Positions 22,691-34,278 of a stretch of DNA of 64,000 nucleotides are shown in pieces. Each line of letters starts with the position of its first letter. Positions within the stretch are counted from its first letter, which is position 1. The notes under the pieces were generated by a model that was not told where the DNA came from, did no database searches, and worked only from the letters and a program-made list of their open reading frames with translations. The DNA is from Linnemannia schmuckeri (taxonomy: Eukaryota > Mortierellomycota > Mortierellomycetes > Mortierellales > Mortierellaceae). The stretch is taken from assembly GCA_029449235.1 (NCBI GenBank), contig JANATG010000001.1, positions 4,464,001 to 4,528,000 of the forward strand, given 5' to 3'. The translations under genes and the position numbers were made by a program.

Positions 22691-23761
22691 AAGGGGTACT
22701 CTGTTAATGAACATACTTCCTTAATTCGTTGCTCGTTTGCTTGAACCAATTCTCTCTCATTTGACAGAAATGGAAAATATCATGGGTCATTTCAAGGGTC
22801 CGTCCAGGAAGGTATTCGATTATAGAGCAACATTGGATGGTAGTTACGTGACTCAGACAGGCGGTTCTCTTGACAGTGTCTATGACCAGCCGAACATGTG
22901 GGTGCATGTACCAAAGTAAAAAAAAAATGTTGTTGGAGCGGTGAGTTGGGTTGTAGTAACTGGACTTGCGATCTCGAATAGTTGTGTGTGTGTGTCTATG
23001 TTTTCTGAAAATCACGGGTGCGAATCCTCTTGATTTCACGATATTGTTCTTTGTGAAGCGCGGGAGTCGTTTAATCCAGAGGCGAGGAAAGTGTAAGAAT
23101 CGTTTTTGTTTTAGGTTTTGGTTGTTAGAAGCGCAATATAATAATCTTGAAGATTATTTCAAAGTTGATTCACCTCCTTTATTCCCTTTTTTGACCCTAC
23201 TTGTAGATGGCTGAGCTTACTCATTCGTACCCTTATTTTCATCTTCTCTAAGCTTCCTCTCACTCTTTTCACTCATTACTTTTTGACTCGCGCTTAGATC
23301 CGTGCTCATGTGTGTTTCTCTTGTACCTCACTCGAGTTTCATCTACGGTACACATCACTATCACCATCATCTCCACCCGAAGACATGAACAATGCGTGAT
23401 TGGTATCTTCTTAGCATTGTTGAATGACCTAGATGACTACTTAATCCGTATCCCCTTTCTCTTTTACATTTTATTTCATCAATTCTTTTTACTTGAAACT
23501 ATTTAAATTCGCGTACCCTCGAAAACAGAAAAGAAATGAGCGCAAAGATAAGGATACATATCAATGAGAAGGAAAACATAGATTACTCTCTGTGATCATC
23601 GAACTGTTGCCGTTTTTTTTTTTTTTTTTTTTTTTTTTTTCATTTGTGTTTGGATGAGCAACCGGAAAGGAGAGAAAAAAAAAGTATAAAGCAAAAAAAA
23701 AAAAAAAAAAAAAAAAATGAGATAGATGATGTGATCCTACAATGGACGAACCTGTGTTATA
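22691..23761. other. Spacer downstream of Sel1 member D
   Basis: No supported gene. A 60-codon frame at 22737-22919 lacks family resemblance. The end holds a T28 run (about 23,612-23,640) and an A27 run (about 23,692-23,717) just past the stop of member D. Confidence 0.35.
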
Positions 23762-25427
23762 TTACTCTTCGATTTCTTTCGCATCATTCTCAGCGTTCTC
23801 GAAGAATTCAAACAAAAGACCGGCTTCGTATTGAGACTCGACGTGTCCTTGTACAGCTGCTTTGAAGAACCATTCCAGAGCAACGGCATAGTCGACCGGA
23901 ACACCACAGCCTTGTTTGTGAAGACGTCCTACATCGTATTGAGCAATTGAGAGTCCTTGATTGGCAGCTTTGAGAAACCATTCCATTGCTTGCTGGTAGT
24001 CTTGAGCAACACCGAAGCCGCACTTGTAAAGGAGACCGATATTGTGCTGGGCGGTGATATTTCCTTGCCCGGATGCCTTGAGATACCAACTCATAGCTTG
24101 TCGATAGTCTTTTGTTACACCTAAACTATTGTGATACAAGTACCCAATGTTGTTACAAGATCTCGCGTCGCCATGTTCGGCTGCCTTGAGGTACCAGACC
24201 ATGGCTAGGCGGAGATTACACGCAACGCCTAGGCCGAAGAAGTACATGGATCCAACTTGGCTCTGAGATGGTATATATCCTTGCTCGGCCGCCTTGAGAT
24301 ACCACTCCATGGCCTTGAAGTAGTCTTTCTCAATACCTCTACCATAGAAATGAAGGTTGCCTAGCTCAAAGTTCGCAAGCCTGTATCCTTGCTTAGATGC
24401 TTTGAGAAACCAATCCATGGCTTGCTGGTAGCTGTTGGAAACATCTCGACTCACAAGACAGTGCAGCCCAATGCAGTACTGGGCGGATGCATCTCCTTGT
24501 TCGGCAGCCTTAATATACTGCTTCATTTCGGCTTGATCATCCTGTGAGGCACTTGGATACTTCCTGTAAAACTTTGCTAGACGGCCTTGAGCATAGGCGT
24601 TATCAACACCGGTGTCGGCGGTAAGTTGGCGCATTACGTCGAATTGACCAGGCAAAGATGGAAGGTTGTTGTCGTTGTCATTGTCGTTGTCGTTGTCATT
24701 GTGTGAAGACTGTGCGTTTATCGAGCTAACGATGGCTCCATCATCGATATTAGCGTCGGTAGCCTTGTCAGCGATGTCGCCGTTGTCATTATTGGTATTG
24801 CCATCGTCGTCATCAGGGAATACCTGTGGCGCTCTGACAGGGGTGATGGAGACGGGCAGCTCGGTATAGATAGTCATCACCTCCTCTGCAAGACCGAGCT
24901 CTGGGTTGTGGGCGCGCCACGACGTACCGGCAACTTGTAACTCCAGCAATGTCATGTCGTCCGTCATGTCGTCCTCTGCTTCATCCAATTGGCGCTCAAC
25001 AACAACATCCAGCACGGTATTGGGGATGGCATAGACGCGAGGTGGGTCCAGTCTATTTAGTAAAAAAAAGATGAGCATTATTGTTGGTGCCAGCCTTTTG
25101 TAATTATTTTTTAAGTAGGGCATCAATTGAAAGCATAAGAAAGCAGATTAAAAACACGTACGGTCGAAAGTCAAGGTCTTTGATAAAAGGAAGGATCCTT
25201 GTGCCTTGTCGGAGGTGGAGGACGTTGTCAAACGGTGCGAGAATATCCCCCCAAAGAACAATTTCTTTGTCGTCGTCGTCCATGTGAATCTCGATAAAGA
25301 CAGTATCGTCCTTGGTTGGCTGAGGAAGAGAGCGAGGGTCCTGGTCGCTGTAGACGATGCGAACGGGTTGGCCGTATTCTTCTTCCTCATTGTCGTCGAC
25401 TTCATGAACGTGGTCCCATTCAGACAT
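23762..25427 (-). CDS. Sel1-family member D, intact
   Basis: Two exons: 25427-25162 and 25052-23762. The intron (25161-25053, GTACGT..TAG) is phase 2, giving 518 residues. I chose ATG 25427 (MSEWDHVHEVDD) because the family domain starts soon after; an earlier in-frame ATG would add only poly-F/L sequence. The N-terminal domain reads EIVLWGDILAPF..LPFIKDLDF, then LDPPRVYAIPNTVLDVVV. A linker carries a diverged NPELGLAEEVMTIYTEL motif and an Asp-Asn repeat (about eight units). Seven or eight Sel1 repeats follow (e.g. LGNLHFYGRGIEKDYFKAMEWY), with an acidic tail. Sel1 repeats are alpha-solenoid protein-protein surfaces. No signal peptide or membrane segment is present, so it is probably cytosolic. 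No catalytic domain is seen. Confidence 0.88.
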
Positions 25428-25704
25428 GGCGTAGGAAGATGTTGCTGATGAGTGTTTGTGGAGAAGAGGAATCTGAGAGGTAGGCGAGAAGGGAGATAAC
25501 GTTGGGTGTGCAGGGGGAGAGTGAGTATGAAGAAGGAAAAACAATAGGAAGGAAAAGAGTACAAAAAAAAAAAAAAAAAAAAAGGCGAAGGGAAAAAGAC
25601 GAACTGAAAATACCATTTATTTGTTTTTGCTTTCGGCTGGAGCTGTTACTGTTGCTCGTGACAGGGGGATTTAAGGGAAAGGGAGCACCGCCACCCAAGG
25701 AGGG

Positions 25705-27033
25705 TCATTTGAGCGGCTTGGACTGGGTCATCAATGCTGTGACCAGCTCGTCAACAAGCACCACTGCGGGTTCATATCCTTGGTCAGCAGCCTTCATGTT
25801 CAACTCAATGGCCTTTGAGAGGTTGACTTGCACTCCCTTGCCCTGGTAGTGCATGATGGCTAAGTTATGCTGCGACGCCGCATAACCTTGCTTGGCCGCC
25901 CTCTCGTACCACATTTTGGCCCTCGAAAACGACTGCTGAACGCCATAGCCATAATCGTAAAAGACTCCCATGCAGTACTGAGACTCCGCGTGTCCCTTTT
26001 TAGCAGCCTTGATGTACCACTTCCTGGCATCTGCATAGTTCTGCTTAACCCCACAACCGTGAACATACAGACGTCCCAAACTGCACTGGGCCTCGAGGAT
26101 GCCTTGTTCTGCTGCCTTCCGATACATATCTGCAGCCTTGGCAAAGTTCATATGCACATCATCGCCGTGCTCGTATTTGACACCCATCTTGAGCTGCGCG
26201 TCCGCATGCCCACCCTTTGCAGCCTTCAAAAACCACTCTGTCGCTCTCGAGTAGCCCAAGAACTCGTGTTGGTCCTGGTCCTGTCCCTTCTGCGAGGATG
26301 AGCCTTGTCCGAGGGTCATGAGGAGCCTCTCGACGTTCGCCTGCATGTCTTCTGCAACGAAATCTCCAGTAATAGCAATTCGCCCAGTACCAGTACTGCC
26401 GTCTTGGACGACCAGGTGATCGGTCTGTTCTACAGGTGCATGTGGAGCGCGGAATTGGTTGGCGCATTCGGACTCTTCTGCGGTGCCGTCGTAGTCCAAG
26501 ACATGCTGGGGGTCTCTGTCGGCGATAGCTGACCTGGCAGAGTCTGCAGCGCTTGCTAAGGCTTCTTCTTTCTCGCCGTATTGAGGGTGACGTTCCTTTG
26601 ACGAGCCGTCGACAGTTGTTCCGTGGATGAATTGGGGCTTGACGATTACTTCTAGGACTCCACCAGGGAATGCAGCAATGCGTAAAGGATCAAGACTATG
26701 CCGGTAGACAATAAAGTACTCGGTATGAGTAAGAGTATTCAAAAACGCGTCGTGAGACCTTTTTGTCTGCGTGCTACAAGAGACAATTACATACTTTACC
26801 CCATTACTGTTCTTCAAGAACGTAACCCTCTCTGCGGCACGTTCAACATGAAGAGCGTGCTTGAAGGCAAGCAGGATATCATCCCAGAGGACGATTTCTT
26901 CACCAGACGCGGTTACGTAGTATTCGACCTGAGAGACGGTCGAGCGGAGTGTTGAAGCAGGGGCTGGTATACTGTTAATGAAGATTGGTCGGAGGTCCTG
27001 TAAGCGTGGTGCTGGCTTGTCTGTTTGTAACAT
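25705..27033 (-). CDS. Sel1-family member E, intact
   Basis: ATG 27033 (MLQTDKPAPRLQDLRPIF). The intron 26794-26696 is GTATGT..TAG, phase 2 and 99 bases long. Because its length is a multiple of three and it has no stop, an unspliced mRNA stays open. Spliced length is 409 residues. The N-terminal domain reads EEIVLWDDILLAFKHALHVE, with a diverged VTFLKNSNG in place of LPFLKG.DF, then LDPLRIAAFPGGVLEVIV. The linker lacks the ENYTHID motif but keeps an FRAPHAP element. About five Sel1 repeats follow (MGVKYEHGDDVHMNFAKAAD onward). The C-terminus ends TQSKPLK. The role is inferred only as a scaffold or adaptor. Confidence 0.88.
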   Translation of the reverse strand: MLQTDKPAPRLQDLRPIFINSIPAPASTLRSTVSQVEYYVTASGEEIVLWDDILLAFKHALHVERAAERVTFLKNSNGVKYVIVSCSTQTKRSHDAFLNTLTHTEYFIVYRHSLDPLRIAAFPGGVLEVIVKPQFIHGTTVDGSSKERHPQYGEKEEALASAADSARSAIADRDPQHVLDYDGTAEESECANQFRAPHAPVEQTDHLVVQDGSTGTGRIAITGDFVAEDMQANVERLLMTLGQGSSSQKGQDQDQHEFLGYSRATEWFLKAAKGGHADAQLKMGVKYEHGDDVHMNFAKAADMYRKAAEQGILEAQCSLGRLYVHGCGVKQNYADARKWYIKAAKKGHAESQYCMGVFYDYGYGVQQSFSRAKMWYERAAKQGYAASQHNLAIMHYQGKGVQVNLSKAIELNMKAADQGYEPAVVLVDELVTALMTQSKPLK

Positions 27034-27565
27034 GAATGCGAGGATAGAAGGTGTGTGTTTTGCAATGAGTGTTAATCAAAAAGAGAAGGTCAATGAGTGA
27101 ATGAAAGAAGGCAAGATGTGAATGAACAAAACGCGTGTGAGTGGCGAGATGAATGAGTGAAACGGCAGAGAGCTTAAGAAGATGCACAGTCCAGGGGGTG
27201 TGAGTCGAAGGAGAAAGCGAGTGGGAACAGACGCTGTGGTGCGTTTCTCTCTCTTCTCTCTCTGTGTGTGTCTGTGCATGTGAACAAGGGGAAGAGCAGG
27301 ACAAACCAAAGAAAAAAAGGAGAAAGTCGAGCCCTAGCTTTTGTCAACATCACGAAACGAATAATGACGTTCTTTCCTGCTTTCTAGGAACAAAGATAAT
27401 GAACCGATCAAGGCGTGACACTGATAAAGTAATCAGAATAACAAGTTCCGCTTTTGGTGATCAATGAACTTTCTGTCATGACCTCTTATCAGTTTTGTTC
27501 ATGTTTAACAGTCATTACAGGGATGTCTCTGTTGTTTATTCCGCAAAAATCTTCCTCCAACTCGG

Positions 27566-29002
27566 TCAAGGCATGTATCCTTGCTCTTGAAGAATATTTG
27601 CCCGCCACCGAGCCTCCTCATGGCCCTGTGCAGCAGCCTTCTCATACCACCTCAACGCCTTTGCCTTATCCTCCCCATCCCCCTGCCCCTGATCAAACAT
27701 CCGCGCCAAGTTGTACTGAGCCTTGACATGACCTTGTTCAGCAGACTTGAGCGTCCAGTCCTTGGCTGTCGTATAGTTCTGTTCGATACCCTGCCCAAGC
27801 CCATACAACAACCCAAGGTTGTATTGAGCAGAGGCATCACCCAAAGCAGCGACCTTCATGAACCACCTTCGAGCCTCGTCATGATCCTGTGGGACTCCAA
27901 GCCCTTGGTCGTAGACAAGGCCCACACTGCACAGAGCCCCGCTGTGCTCTTGGTCCGCTGCTTTTAGGTACCAATCCAGCGCTTCGGAGTAATCCTGTGG
28001 CACGCCGTGACCGTGATGACACATCAGTCCGACATTGTACTGGGCATCGGCGTGCCCTTGCCTTGCAGACTTGAGGTACCATTGTTTCGCCTCGGGGTAG
28101 TTCGGCTCCACACCATGACCGACCACCAGCATCCCGGCAAGGTTGAACTGTGCTCGTTCGTCTCCACTCTCAGCGGCCAAGCGACAAAATTCTGCCGCCC
28201 TGACAAAATCCTGAACAACTCCGAGACCTTGGCCGTACATGACCCCAATGCTGAACTGACCCCTGGCGTACCCCTGATCCGCTGCTCGAGTGTACCAATT
28301 AATCGCAACTTGCAGGTCCTGGTCAACACCATTACCCTCTTTGAAGATGTCCCCCAACAGGACCTGGGCTGCAGGGTCGCCATTACGGGCATTATACGAG
28401 ATGATTGCTCTGTCTTTGTTGTTGACGTGAGGAGATCGCAACGTTTTGTTTTCCGGTCGTGAAAAAACTTCGTAGCACCCGCCTGGGATCCATTCTGGTG
28501 CACGAGATGAAACTGGGTTCGGTCGAGTGTTTTCTGGATGTGTATCCGCTAAGCTGGTTGCTGTTGGGAGCGTAATTTCTGACTGAGCTGTTCCTTCCTG
28601 CACCTCGAGCAGTGGTCCGTCAATGACAATGTCCCAGACTGCCGTAGGGTTGGCTGCAATGCGATATGGCTCAATTCTGAAGTAGTAAAAAATAAAAAAT
28701 ATGTTAGCGTGCACTGTACAATAAAAAACAGCAAGGAAGGTAAATACTTACTCTCGAAAGCTTTTGTCCTTTAGATACGGCAGAATCTTGTTCTTGGACC
28801 GGACATGCCGAGCGCGGTTGTAGGCCCTCATAATATCGTTCCAATAGACAACGTCCTTTCCATTGTCGTCTGTTTGAACTGGGATATGGTAGACGTCAGC
28901 ATGTGGCCTTGGGACTGAAGTAACAGAGGCGAGCCCTGCTTTCGTCTTGTAGACTGGTCGGACAGCTTGATAACCTTCTTTTAATAAGAGTGACTGTAGC
29001 AT
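27566..29002 (-). CDS. Sel1-family member F, intact
   Basis: Exons 29002-28752 and 28676-27566. The intron 28751-28677 (75 bases, GTAAGT..CAG) is phase 2, giving 453 residues. The start MLQSLLLKEGYQAVRPVYK fits the family; an upstream in-frame ATG lies before a minisatellite and was rejected. The N-terminal domain is diverged (DVVYWNDIMRAY..ILPYLKDKSF, then IEPYRIAANPTAVWDIVI). A short linker has an RSPHVNN element. Seven regular Sel1 repeats (LGDIFKEGNGVDQDLQVAIN to LARMFDQGQG) reach nearly to the C-terminus. It is in tandem with members E and G on the same strand, about 530 bases from E and 320 bases from G. Confidence 0.88.
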
Positions 29003-29063
29003 GGTGGGAAGTAGAATAGAGAGAAAGAGTGCCGTTGAGTGAATTAGATGAAAGGACGGATGA

Positions 29064-29140
29064 ATGTCACTGGTAGCGCGTGGATGAATGTCAATGGTAG
29101 CGCGTGGATGAATGTCAATGGTAGCGCGAGGATGGGTGTT
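29064..29140 (-). repeat. 24-bp minisatellite in the leader of Sel1 member F
   Basis: About three copies of a unit containing tggatgaatgtcaatggtag. On the gene strand the frame upstream of the chosen start would read repeated HPRATIDI. It lies between promoter and start codon, so it is probably leader sequence. Confidence 0.75.
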
Positions 29141-29325
29141 AATGCAGAGCGAAAGTGAGTGGGAAGTGAAGAAAAAAAACACGTAAAAGACCCCAAGGGC
29201 TAAACTTTTTTTTTTTTTTTTTCTTTTTTTCTTTTTTTCTTTTTTTCTTTGTGTCCAACAAGACAGGTCTTCAAAACGGACAAAAAGGGAAAAATTCCAT
29301 CAAGGCGTGGGAGCCAAGGCGATGT

Positions 29326-30811
29326 TTATTCCGCCATTTTCCCATTGGGATTCGCTTTAACGTACCACTCCTGTGCTTTCAACTGGTCCCTTGGAACACC
29401 AAGCCCATCCCGATACATGTCGCCAATACAATTCTGTGCCCAAGCATATCCTTGAGCCGCAGACAAGAGGAACCATTCCATCGCCTTTTGGTAGTCCTGG
29501 GGCACGCCTCGACCAAACTTGTATAGTTCGCCGACACTACTCTGGGCAGAATCATATCCTCGACTCGCTGCCTTCATATACCACTCCATCGCCTTTGCAT
29601 AGTCCACCGCAAAGCCAGGTCCACCAACGTGATACAGGTAACCGATGCTGTCCTGAGCCGCAAAGTATCCTTGGTTTCCCGCCTTGAGATACCATTCGAG
29701 AGCCTTATTGAGATCCTGAGGGACACCGTGACCGTTGTTGTATTGCAGACCAATGCTGTACTGAGCCGGAGCGAACCCTTGTTCCGCAGCCTTATGGAAC
29801 CACGTCAGAGCCTTGGAGTGATCCTGCTCAACCCCTTGACCGTTCTTATACAGAACACCAAGCTGCCTCTGCGACCATTGTTCCCCTTGGTTGGCTGCCT
29901 TTAAATACCACTCTGCCGCTTTTTGGTAGTTCTGAGGGACACCCTTGCCGTATTGGTACAATTCGCCGACACTGCCTTGCGCCGACCGGCTGCCTTTGTT
30001 GGCCGCCTTCAAGTACCACTCCAACGCCTTTGCATGGTCGACAGAAAAGCCAGGTCCGCCAGTGTTGTAGAGGTACCCAATATGGTCCATACCCACGGCG
30101 CTCCCCTGATCTGCAGCTCTTAGATACCATTCGAAAGCCTTGTGGTAGTCCTTTGCGACACCCTCACCATCTCTGTATTGGGTGCCCTTTGCGATGTAGC
30201 TACTGATCTCATCTGCGGTGGCGAGATTACCTGCGCCTGATTTGCCATTGTTTCCTCCTGTGCTTGTCTGTCCATGCTGTGCGTTGTTGGTAGTTTGCGT
30301 TGTGATAGTGAGAGTGGACATGTCTAGTGTGTCGTACGCAGGCGGTAAGGTGGTCCCTGGGGCAATCTCTGTGGCAATCCCTGTGTTAATCAACTGGTCC
30401 TCAAGGACAACGTCCAATACAACGTTAGGAACCGCAGCAATCCTCAGAGGCTCTAGGCTGTTCTAGAAAGATATGGATCATTTCAGTAGCAGCCTTTAGC
30501 GAACAAGCAACGATCGCCTCAAAAAAGAGTTGTGTGGTATGTACGTACTTTTTGAAGTCAGCTCCCTTTAGGAAAGGGAGGATTCTGGCTCCATTACGGA
30601 TATGAAGAGGGTCTTTGAAAGCAGCAACGATATCGTCCCATAGGACAATGTCTTTGCCGAGGAAAGGGTCTGGATGGCAGGCGATGTAAAGTATGTCTGC
30701 CTGTGAGGAGGAGGAGGAGGAAGTGGTTGATGATGATGATGACAAAGTTGATGTTTCTGGTTGACCGTTCCTGCTGATGAGACGGACAGCCTGAAATGAT
30801 TCTTGTTCCAT
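29326..30811 (-). CDS. Sel1-family member G, intact, with a periodic repeat pattern
   Basis: Exons 30811-30549 and 30457-29326. The intron 30548-30458 (GTACGT..CAG) is phase 2, giving 464 residues. The N-terminal domain is textbook for the family: KDIVLWDDIVAAFKDPLHIR, LPFLKGADFK, LEPLRIAAVPNVVLDVVL. A Thr/Gly-rich linker precedes eight Sel1 repeats. Units 2-3 and 6-7 match each other better than their neighbours: both carry an unusual GGPGF..DHAKAxEWY loop followed by VGELYxxGxGVPQxYQKA. The period is about 145 residues, so a four-repeat block was duplicated. No targeting signal is seen. This is the best reference copy for defining the domain. Confidence 0.9.
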
Positions 30812-31815
30812 TGTTTATCGAGGTTGACCTGGTGGCTGATGTTGAGCGTCGTTTGTTATTTGTTGGCGATGGTGAGGAAGAAGGAGGGTGGTGTTGGAAA
30901 GTATTGCGAGAAAGTGATGTAAGAGAAGAACGGAAACAAAAGAAAGGGTGTCTGCCACTCTTTTTATTTCGGTGCCTTCGTGTACTACAAATTGGGGGTG
31001 GGTCGAGTCGACTCTTTAAATTTTTTGTCAGGGGGGCAGCAAAACGAGTCAACTCTTTCAAAAGGGCTGGCCTGGAACTGGGCCGGCTGGTCATTGGCCG
31101 GCTACGTCGTGGATAACCTTAAATAACCTAAACAATGACCCTTGAAGAGTGGTGGTTCCTGAACTCACAGCTACAACATAAACGACCTTGACCAAAAGTC
31201 CTGGCTGCCTTCTCGTCTCTTTTAAAGAACATACAAAGAGATGATTGACATCTCTCTTCCATGTGAATATTATGGGCCCAATGCGCGCACACAACAAAGT
31301 AAACGACGGTGCCAAGCCTCCCGCCTTTTAAAAAAATAACTCGCAGATATCACTTTCAATCACAATAGCAGCGCGAAAGATCATCCCTTTCTCTCTTCAC
31401 AATCGGCAATCGGCATGTAAGGAACCCCATCGCCAGAAGACAAAGGTATCACCCGGAAAGAAATGCCTTGCCCAGGAACAATTGCATCTTCATAATGGAC
31501 AAGCCAACAGGGTAGCAAGTTGGGCTGGAGTTAAAAGTCTAATCTTGTAGACTGTTCGCATTGGCTGAACTTAATCTTCCTGCATTGCGGCAAAGTTGAT
31601 GGTGAGTGAGGATCCTGATCGTTAGCAGCGTAGGTGTGTCGAAAATGCAAGGGTGACAACTCGAAAGGCGTAAGAAACACGAGCATATTCATTTTGATAA
31701 GCCACCCTGAGACAAAGAAGCTTGAAACGGCCAGATCAAACGCCCTGACGGCATCACTCTTACCATTATCAAAAGATGTGATAAATATGTTGCATCTCGC
31801 AAATATAAGGAGCTT
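30812..31815. other. Promoter region of member G and spacer
   Basis: A short GA-rich stretch follows the start of G. No gene is supported; frames on both strands are short and unrelated to known neighbours. Confidence 0.35.
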
Positions 31816-32922
31816 TCACAAAAGCATACTCAATGACTCGACTGAAAAATACGGCTCATTTATTACCCTTTCCTTCCTGTTTCTGTTTTCCCATTGCCCT
31901 GCAAATTCGTTCTCGCCGGTATTGTTGTCATGCCTCCCACATTCTCCCCTCAAAGGATGCAGCTCGTCCTGCGCTTTTTTGTAGCCTTGCTCGGCCGTCC
32001 TTACATAAAAGTTCTTAGTCTTCCGAAGATCCTTCGCAACACCACGACCCTCAGCATACAATCCGTCGAGTTTATATTGAGAACTCGCACCGCCCTGCTC
32101 CGCTGCCTTCTTAGACTATCCCGCCGCTTTGAAAGAATCCTGTGTAACACCAAGACTACTGTCGTAGAGCATGCAATGTGGTGCTGTGCCGTCGAAAGTC
32201 CCCGCTCTGCTGCCTTCAGATGCCACTCTGTTGCCTTCAGATGCCACTCTGCGGCCTTAGTAAGGTCCACCAAGACACCACCTCGGCCTTCAACGTACAT
32301 ATGTGCAATCGACGCTTGTGTCTTGGCCACTGATCCCTGTGGTGTCGTCCATTTGAATGACTGCTGCCTTATAGTACCAATGAAAGGCCTCGATAGGATC
32401 CTGCGCGACATTTCAGCTGTTATAGTACATATACCCAAAGCAGTAATAAGCGCTCGCATTTTCCTGATGAGTAGCTTTGACGAATAACTCCATTGCCTTG
32501 GTAAAATCCTGCTGAACTCCTTCGCCTTTGTCGTAAAGTATTCCCAGGTTCAACTGCGCTGTTGGATCTCCATGTTCGGCTGCTTTGCAGTACAACTCCC
32601 CTGTCATTGTAAAGTCCTGTGGTACATTCAGGCCTTCAGCATACATGTGCCCGGCCCACCTCAGATCTTCGACATTGCCTTGCTCAGCTGCCTTCAGAAA
32701 CAAGCTCATAGCCGCCTGGTAATCCTGTTCAATTCCGTCACCCTCCCGATACTTTCTTCCTAGTGTGATCTGTGCGTTTGAGTCCTGTGGGTATGTTTCT
32801 AAGCTGGGTAACAGGGATGGTGAACGAGACGACGAAGCAGAGGAGGGGACTGTATCGTTTTGTAAAGGCCGTGGCTGGTTTGTAGGTAAATCGACTTTTA
32901 AGCGCTTGGCATTGGGTTCCAT
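31816..32922 (-). pseudogene. Sel1 gene without the N-terminal domain, decayed 3' half
   Basis: ATG 32922 (MEPNAKRLKVDLPTNQP) starts a frame with four good Sel1 repeats (LGRKYREGDGIEQDYQAAMS onward) before a stop at 32413. Sel1 units continue in degraded form (SLGVTQDSFKAA, then YAEGRGVAKDLRKT) to about 31,816, including a short tandem repeat of WHLKA. The first stop reads NS*NVAQD, where sister genes have a glycine-rich loop. The N-terminus has no family domain. KRLKVDLP resembles a basic nuclear-localisation motif and also aligns loosely with KRSKFNSLLSP in the linker of the next gene. It may be the detached back end of a duplicated member, or a shorter gene still able to make a 169-residue protein. 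Confidence 0.7.
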
Positions 32923-32952
32923 GCTGTTGCTGTTGTCGATCTCGGATTCTGG

Positions 32953-34278
32953 TTACCTTTTCGATGACGTAACACTTCTTGATCCTGAAGGTGCTTCGAA
33001 CCACCTCTTGGCAACAACTTTGTCTTTTCTTACTCCATGACCATACTCATACATTTCGCCGATACTGCGCTGAGATTCTCGGTGCTCGCAACTAGAAGCC
33101 TTCAAAAACCACTCCTTGGCCTTGGTAAAATCCTGTATGACGCCTTGGCCCTGGTAGAACAGTGCTCCAACATAGTACTGTGCATCGATATCTTCTCCTA
33201 AGGCGGCCCTCTGGAACCATGCTATGTTCTGAGTGTAATCCTGCTGAACCCCCACATCACCATTGTAGAGCAGTAAGCCGACATAACACTGTGATTTCGA
33301 ATCTCCTTGATCGGCAGCTTGAAGATACCACACCATCGCCTCCGACCGATCCTGCGCCACGCCTCAGCCGTTCTCATACATACAGCCAAGCCTCTGTTGC
33401 CCAAGCACGTCCCCTCGCTCAGCTGCTTTCCGATACCAGAACACTGCCGCCTTATAGTCCTGATCAACGCCGTCACCCAACTCATACATATTCCCCAGCG
33501 CCACCTATGATTTCGGGTCACTCGGGTTCATTTGGCATTTGGAGAATGACGAGATTGGTGAAGACGAGGTGGGAGAGGAGGAGGTTAGAGAGGAGGAGGT
33601 TGAAGAGACGGAAACTGCGGTGTTGGACGAGGAGGGAGCGGAGAAGGAAGACGATGACAGGATTGTGTCGCTCTGCGATGTTGGTGACTCTGGTGACAAA
33701 AGCGAGTTGAATTTTGACCGCTTGGTGTCAAATGCTGGGTAAGTCTCGGTGACGATGTCGCCTACAGCTTGCCTTTTGGCAGACTGAACAACTTTTTCTG
33801 TTCCTGGAAATACCACGTTATCCTTAACCGACGATGCCGTCGTCCGACTTGTTTCCACCATATCCAGTCCAGTGTCTGCAATCACCGCCGTTGAACCCTC
33901 AATGACGACGTCCAGTGCAATGTCTGGGCCTGCTGTAATGCGGGGTGGCTCAAGCCTACATCAATCAATGGCGATAATGTCAGTCACCGGAGCCGGATTA
34001 CAACACACTAATTTCGCCCGACAGATAATTAGCCTAGCAAAAACTCCCTAACTCTTGAAGCCTGGACTTTTCAGAAAAGGAAAGATCCTGCCCCTCGATC
34101 GAACATGAACAACATCCTTGAAGGCCGCCTGTATGTCCTCCCAAAGGACAATATGCTTTTTTGAAGTTGCATCAAGGTAACAGGCGACTTGTAAGCCCTC
34201 CGAGGTTACATATTCTGGCGTGGGGAGTCCGTTCTTGTAAACTGCGCGGACAGCCTGGAGTTGATCGTCCCCCTGCAT
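32953..34278 (-). pseudogene. Sel1-family member H, pseudogene with two nonsense codons
   Basis: Exon 1 starts at ATG 34278 (MQGDDQLQAVRAVYKNG) and carries HIVLWEDIQAAFKDVVHVR and a diverged FPFLKSPGF. The only GT near the expected donor (34052) joined to the acceptor before 33955 (LEPPRITAGPDIALDVVI) leaves the frame out of phase. Exon 2 has a long Ser-rich linker with a KRSKF basic patch. Sel1 repeats are then interrupted by TAG at 33507-33505 (S*VALGNMY, where sisters have Q) and TGA at 33366-33364 (ENG*GVAQD). About five repeats remain, the last ending near 32953. Loss of function is likely. Confidence 0.8.

Noticed and set aside
25427..25616. N-terminal extension of Sel1 member D with poly-Phe and Leu, signal-like
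   Set aside because: It is translated pyrimidine-rich leader; other members start just before the (Q)AVR.VY segment.
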